Assembly: GCF_029227915.1 (NCBI RefSeq)
Contig: NC_079875.1
Coordinates: 186,001-250,000, forward strand
Direction of reading: 5' to 3'
DNA from: Hydractinia symbiolongicarpus
Taxonomy: Eukaryota; Cnidaria; Hydrozoa; Anthoathecata; Hydractiniidae
DNA length: 64,000 bases
Shown one piece after another: positions 61,773 to 64,000 of this stretch (positions are counted from its first letter, which is position 1; each line of letters begins with the position of its first letter). Made by a program: the position numbers and the translations under genes. The notes under the pieces were generated by a model that was not told the origin of the DNA, ran no database searches, and was given only the letters and a program-made list of their open reading frames with translations.

Positions 61773-63865
61773 TTCGGGAAATCAGTTTACTCCCTGGGTA
61801 CTTTCTTTATATACATTCAACTATACGGGCCAAGCCCGGGATTTACGGGAAATCGCGGGTTTTCGTTTGCCGGCGATTAAACTTCTTTTATTCAGCGTCT
61901 CATCAAAAATGAACACACTCTTGAAAACTACAAGTCTCATGCGTTTTAGTGGTGGAAAGATAATTTAAAAAACCGTTTTTGAAATGAGTTTACTCACAGG
62001 GTACTTTCTTTGTATACATTCGACTATACGGGCCAAGCCCGGGATTTACAGGAAATCGCGGGTTTTCGTTTGCCGGCTATTAAACCACATTCATTAAGCG
62101 TCTCATCAAAATTGAAAACATTTCTGAAAACTAAAAGTCTCATGGGCTTTAGTGGTGAAATAATAATTTAAAAAATCGTTCAGGAAATGAGTTTACTCCC
62201 TGGGTACTTTCTTTGTATACTTTTGACTATACGGGCCGAGTCCGGGATTTACAGGAAATCGCAGGTTTTCGTTTGCCGACGATTAAACTCCTTTTATTCA
62301 GCGTCTCATCAAAAATGAAAACATTTTTGAAAATACAAGTCTCATGCGTTTTAGTGGTGAAAAGATAATTTAAAAAATCGTTTTGGAAATTAGTTTACTC
62401 ACAGGGTACTTTCTTTGTATACATTCGACTATACGGGCCAAGCCCGGGATTTACGGGAAGTCGTGGGTTTTCGTTTGCCGGCGATTAAACTTCTTTTATT
62501 CAGCGTCTCATCAAAAATGAAAACATTTTTAAAAACTACAAGTCTCGTGGGCTTTAGTGGTGAAATAATAATTTGAAAAATCGTTCGGGAAAAGAGTTTA
62601 CTCCCTGGGTACTTTCTTTGTATACTTTTGACTATACGGGCCGAGTCTGGGAGTTACGGGAAGTCGTGGGTTTTCGTTTGCCGGCGATTAAACTTCTTTT
62701 ATTCAGCGTCTCATCAAAAATGAAAACATTTTTAAAAACTACAAGTCTCATGGGCTTTAGTGGTGAAATAATAATTTAAAAAATCGTTCGGGAAAAGAGT
62801 TTACTCCCTTGGTACTTTCTTTGTATACTTTTGACTATACGGGCCGAGTCCGGGATTTACGGGAAATCGCAGGTTTTCGTTTGCCGGCGATTAAACTCCT
62901 TTTATTCAGAGTCTCATCAAAAATGAAAATTTTTTTGAAAACTTAAAGTCTCATGCGTTTTAGTGGTGAAAAGATAATTTAAAAAACCGTTTTTGAAATG
63001 AGTTTACTCACAGAGTACTTTCTTTGTATACATTCGACTATACCGGCCAAGCCCGGGATTTACAGGAAATCGCGGGTTTTCGTTTGCCGGCTATTAAACC
63101 ACATTCATTAAGCGTCTCATCAAAATTGAAAACATTTCTGAAAACTACAAGTCTCATGGGCTTTAGTGGTGAAATAATAATTTAAAAAATCGTTCAGGAA
63201 ATGAGTTTACTCCCTGGGTACTTTCTTTGTATACTTTTGACTATACGGGCCGAGTCCGGGATTTACAGGAAATCGCAGGTTTTCGTTTGCCGACGATTAA
63301 ACTCCTTTTATTCAGCGTCTCATCAAAAATGAAAACATTTTTGAAAATACAAGTCTCATGCGTTTTAGTGGTGAAAAGATTATTTAAAAAATCGTTTTGG
63401 AAATTAGTTTACTCACAGGGTACTTTCTTTGTATACATTCGACTATACGGGCCAAGCCCGGGATTTACGGGAAGTCGTGGGTTTTCGTTTGCCGGCGATT
63501 AAACTTCTTTTATTCAGCGTCTCATCAAAAATGAAAACATTTTTAAAAACTACAAGTCTCGTGGGCTTTTGTGGTGAAATAATAATTTGAAAAATCGTTC
63601 GGGAAAAGAGTTTACTCCTTGGGTACTTTCTTTGTATACTTTTGACTATACGGGCCGAGTCCGGGATTTACGGGAAATCGCAGGTTTTCGTTTGCCGGCG
63701 ATTAAACTTCTTTTATTCAGCGTCTCATCAAAAATGAAAACATTTTTAAAAACTACAAGTCTCATGCGTTTTAGTGGTGAAAAGATAATTTAAAAAACCG
63801 TTTTGGAAATGAGTTTACTCACAGGGTACTTTCTTTGTATACATTCGACTATACGGGCAAAGCCC

Positions 63866-64000
63866 GGGATTTAGGGAAATCGTGGTATTTCGTTTGCCGG
63901 CGATTAAACCTCTTTCATTAAGCGTCTCATTAAAAATGAAAACATTTTTGGAAACTACAAGTCTCATTCGTTCTAGTGGTGCAGAAATAATTTGAAAAAT
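63866..64000 (+). repeat. Rare 'C' monomer variant, cut by window end
   Basis: Fourth full-signature copy in the right half. It is preceded by ATACGGGCAAAGCCC like the 61636 copy and runs to the last base of the window, ending in AATTTGAAAAAT. Confidence 0.7.

Larger units (their letters stand above)
57775..63045 (+). repeat. Recurrent unit with 8-, 7-, 6- and 5-monomer spacing
   Basis: The same segment (GGCCAAGCCCGGG, TTTACAGG, CTATTAAACCACATTC, CAAAATTGAAAAC) starts at 57775, 59396, 60815, 62031 and 63045. Spacings are 1621, 1419, 1216 and 1014 bp, that is 8, 7, 6 and 5 monomers. The first interval includes the 608-bp trimer duplication, so without it that interval would also be 5 monomers. 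Within intervals, monomers align between copies with scattered point differences. Confidence 0.75.
1..64000 (+). repeat. Satellite array, ~203-bp monomer, head-to-tail
   Basis: Every part of the window aligns to one monomer of about 203 bp. The landmark CATCAAAAATG begins at 35, 238, 440 (as CATGAAAAATG), 643, 839 and 1042, giving spacings of 203, 202, 203, 196 and 203. Long intervals give the same period: 4665 bp for 23 monomers, 2639 for 13, 1623 for 8. All monomers lie in one orientation. Divergence between neighbouring monomers is spread over linked variant sites, while monomers several units apart can be identical, which is the signature of higher-order repeats. Because 203 is not a multiple of three, the reading frame changes at each monomer and no long frame can persist. 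The family is not one I recognise by name. A centromeric, pericentromeric or subtelomeric location is inferred, not shown. Confidence 0.98.
53950..64000 (+). repeat. Right homogenisation domain
   Basis: Middle-domain markers stop and monomers with GTTTGCAGGCGATT, CATTAGGCGTC, GGGAAAAGAG and CAAAATTGAAAAC take over. CTATTAAACCACATTCATT, characteristic of the left domain, reappears at about 57.8, 59.4, 60.8, 62.0 and 63.1 kb. The array runs off the end of the window at 64000 inside a monomer. Confidence 0.7.

Noticed and set aside
1-64000. CRISPR array
   Set aside because: The period is about 203 bp, and the whole monomer is conserved. There are no unique spacers between short repeats and no cas genes.
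1-64000. Transposon or retroelement inside the array
   Set aside because: No stretch departs from the monomer; indels are only 1-7 bp or whole monomers. No terminal repeats, target-site duplications or polymerase/transposase-like frames are seen.
1-64000. Inverted monomers or strand switch
   Set aside because: Landmarks such as CATCAAAAATG and GGGTACTTTC stay on the plus strand throughout; no reverse-complement landmarks were seen.

Overview
The whole 64 kb window is one uninterrupted satellite DNA array. A monomer of about 203 bp (196-204 bp, average near 202.8 bp, roughly 315 copies) repeats head-to-tail in a single orientation from the first base to the last. I see no gene, RNA gene, transposon, unique spacer or inverted block. 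Megabase-style satellite with nested higher-order repeats points to eukaryotic heterochromatin (centromeric, pericentromeric or subtelomeric). The species cannot be read from the sequence. By hand count a typical monomer is about 38% GC with about 13 CpG sites, clearly more than base composition predicts, which argues against a heavily CpG-depleted mammalian genome.

Monomer anatomy, in order: (1) an AT-rich joint (ATAATTTAAAAAATCG); (2) a variable block in two main linked versions, type A (CGTTTTGG ... CTCACAGGG ... ATTCGACTATACGGGCCAAG) and type B (CGTTCGGG ... CTCCCTGGG ... TTTTGACTATACGGGCCGAG); (3) four CGGG words about one helical turn apart; (4) GCCGGCGATTAAAC and a T-rich stretch; (5) a near-perfect dyad (9-bp arms, AAAA loop) in TCATCAAAAATGAAAACATTTTTGA; (6) ACAAGTCTCATGCGTTTTAGTGGTG. 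In type A, the ATTCGACTATACGGG segment carries every essential base of the CENP-B box but with a spacer one base shorter.

Layout. Left domain (about 1-28.3 kb): built from 3-, 4-, 5- and 7-monomer units, with nested tandem duplications of 13 monomers (4332-9609), 11 monomers (13010-17472) and 23 monomers (15678-25007, 4665 bp, no mismatch found at any diagnostic site checked). Middle domain (about 28.3-53.9 kb): a different set of variants (TATACGAGCC, CCGGTGAGTAAACC, TTTACCGGCG, GATTGCCGG), with 13-, 6-, 10/8- and 2-monomer duplications. Right domain (about 53.9-64 kb): left-type variants such as CTATTAAACCACATTC return, with an 8-monomer duplication and a run of units spaced 8, 7, 6 and 5 monomers.

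Nothing here works together as an operon or pathway. The biology is the array itself: repeated unequal exchange and local homogenisation, plus conserved sub-monomer signals (CENP-B-like site, dyad, phased CGGG) that could matter for centromeric or heterochromatic chromatin. The short open frames of 60-120 codons are the monomer read in frame and are not called as genes.
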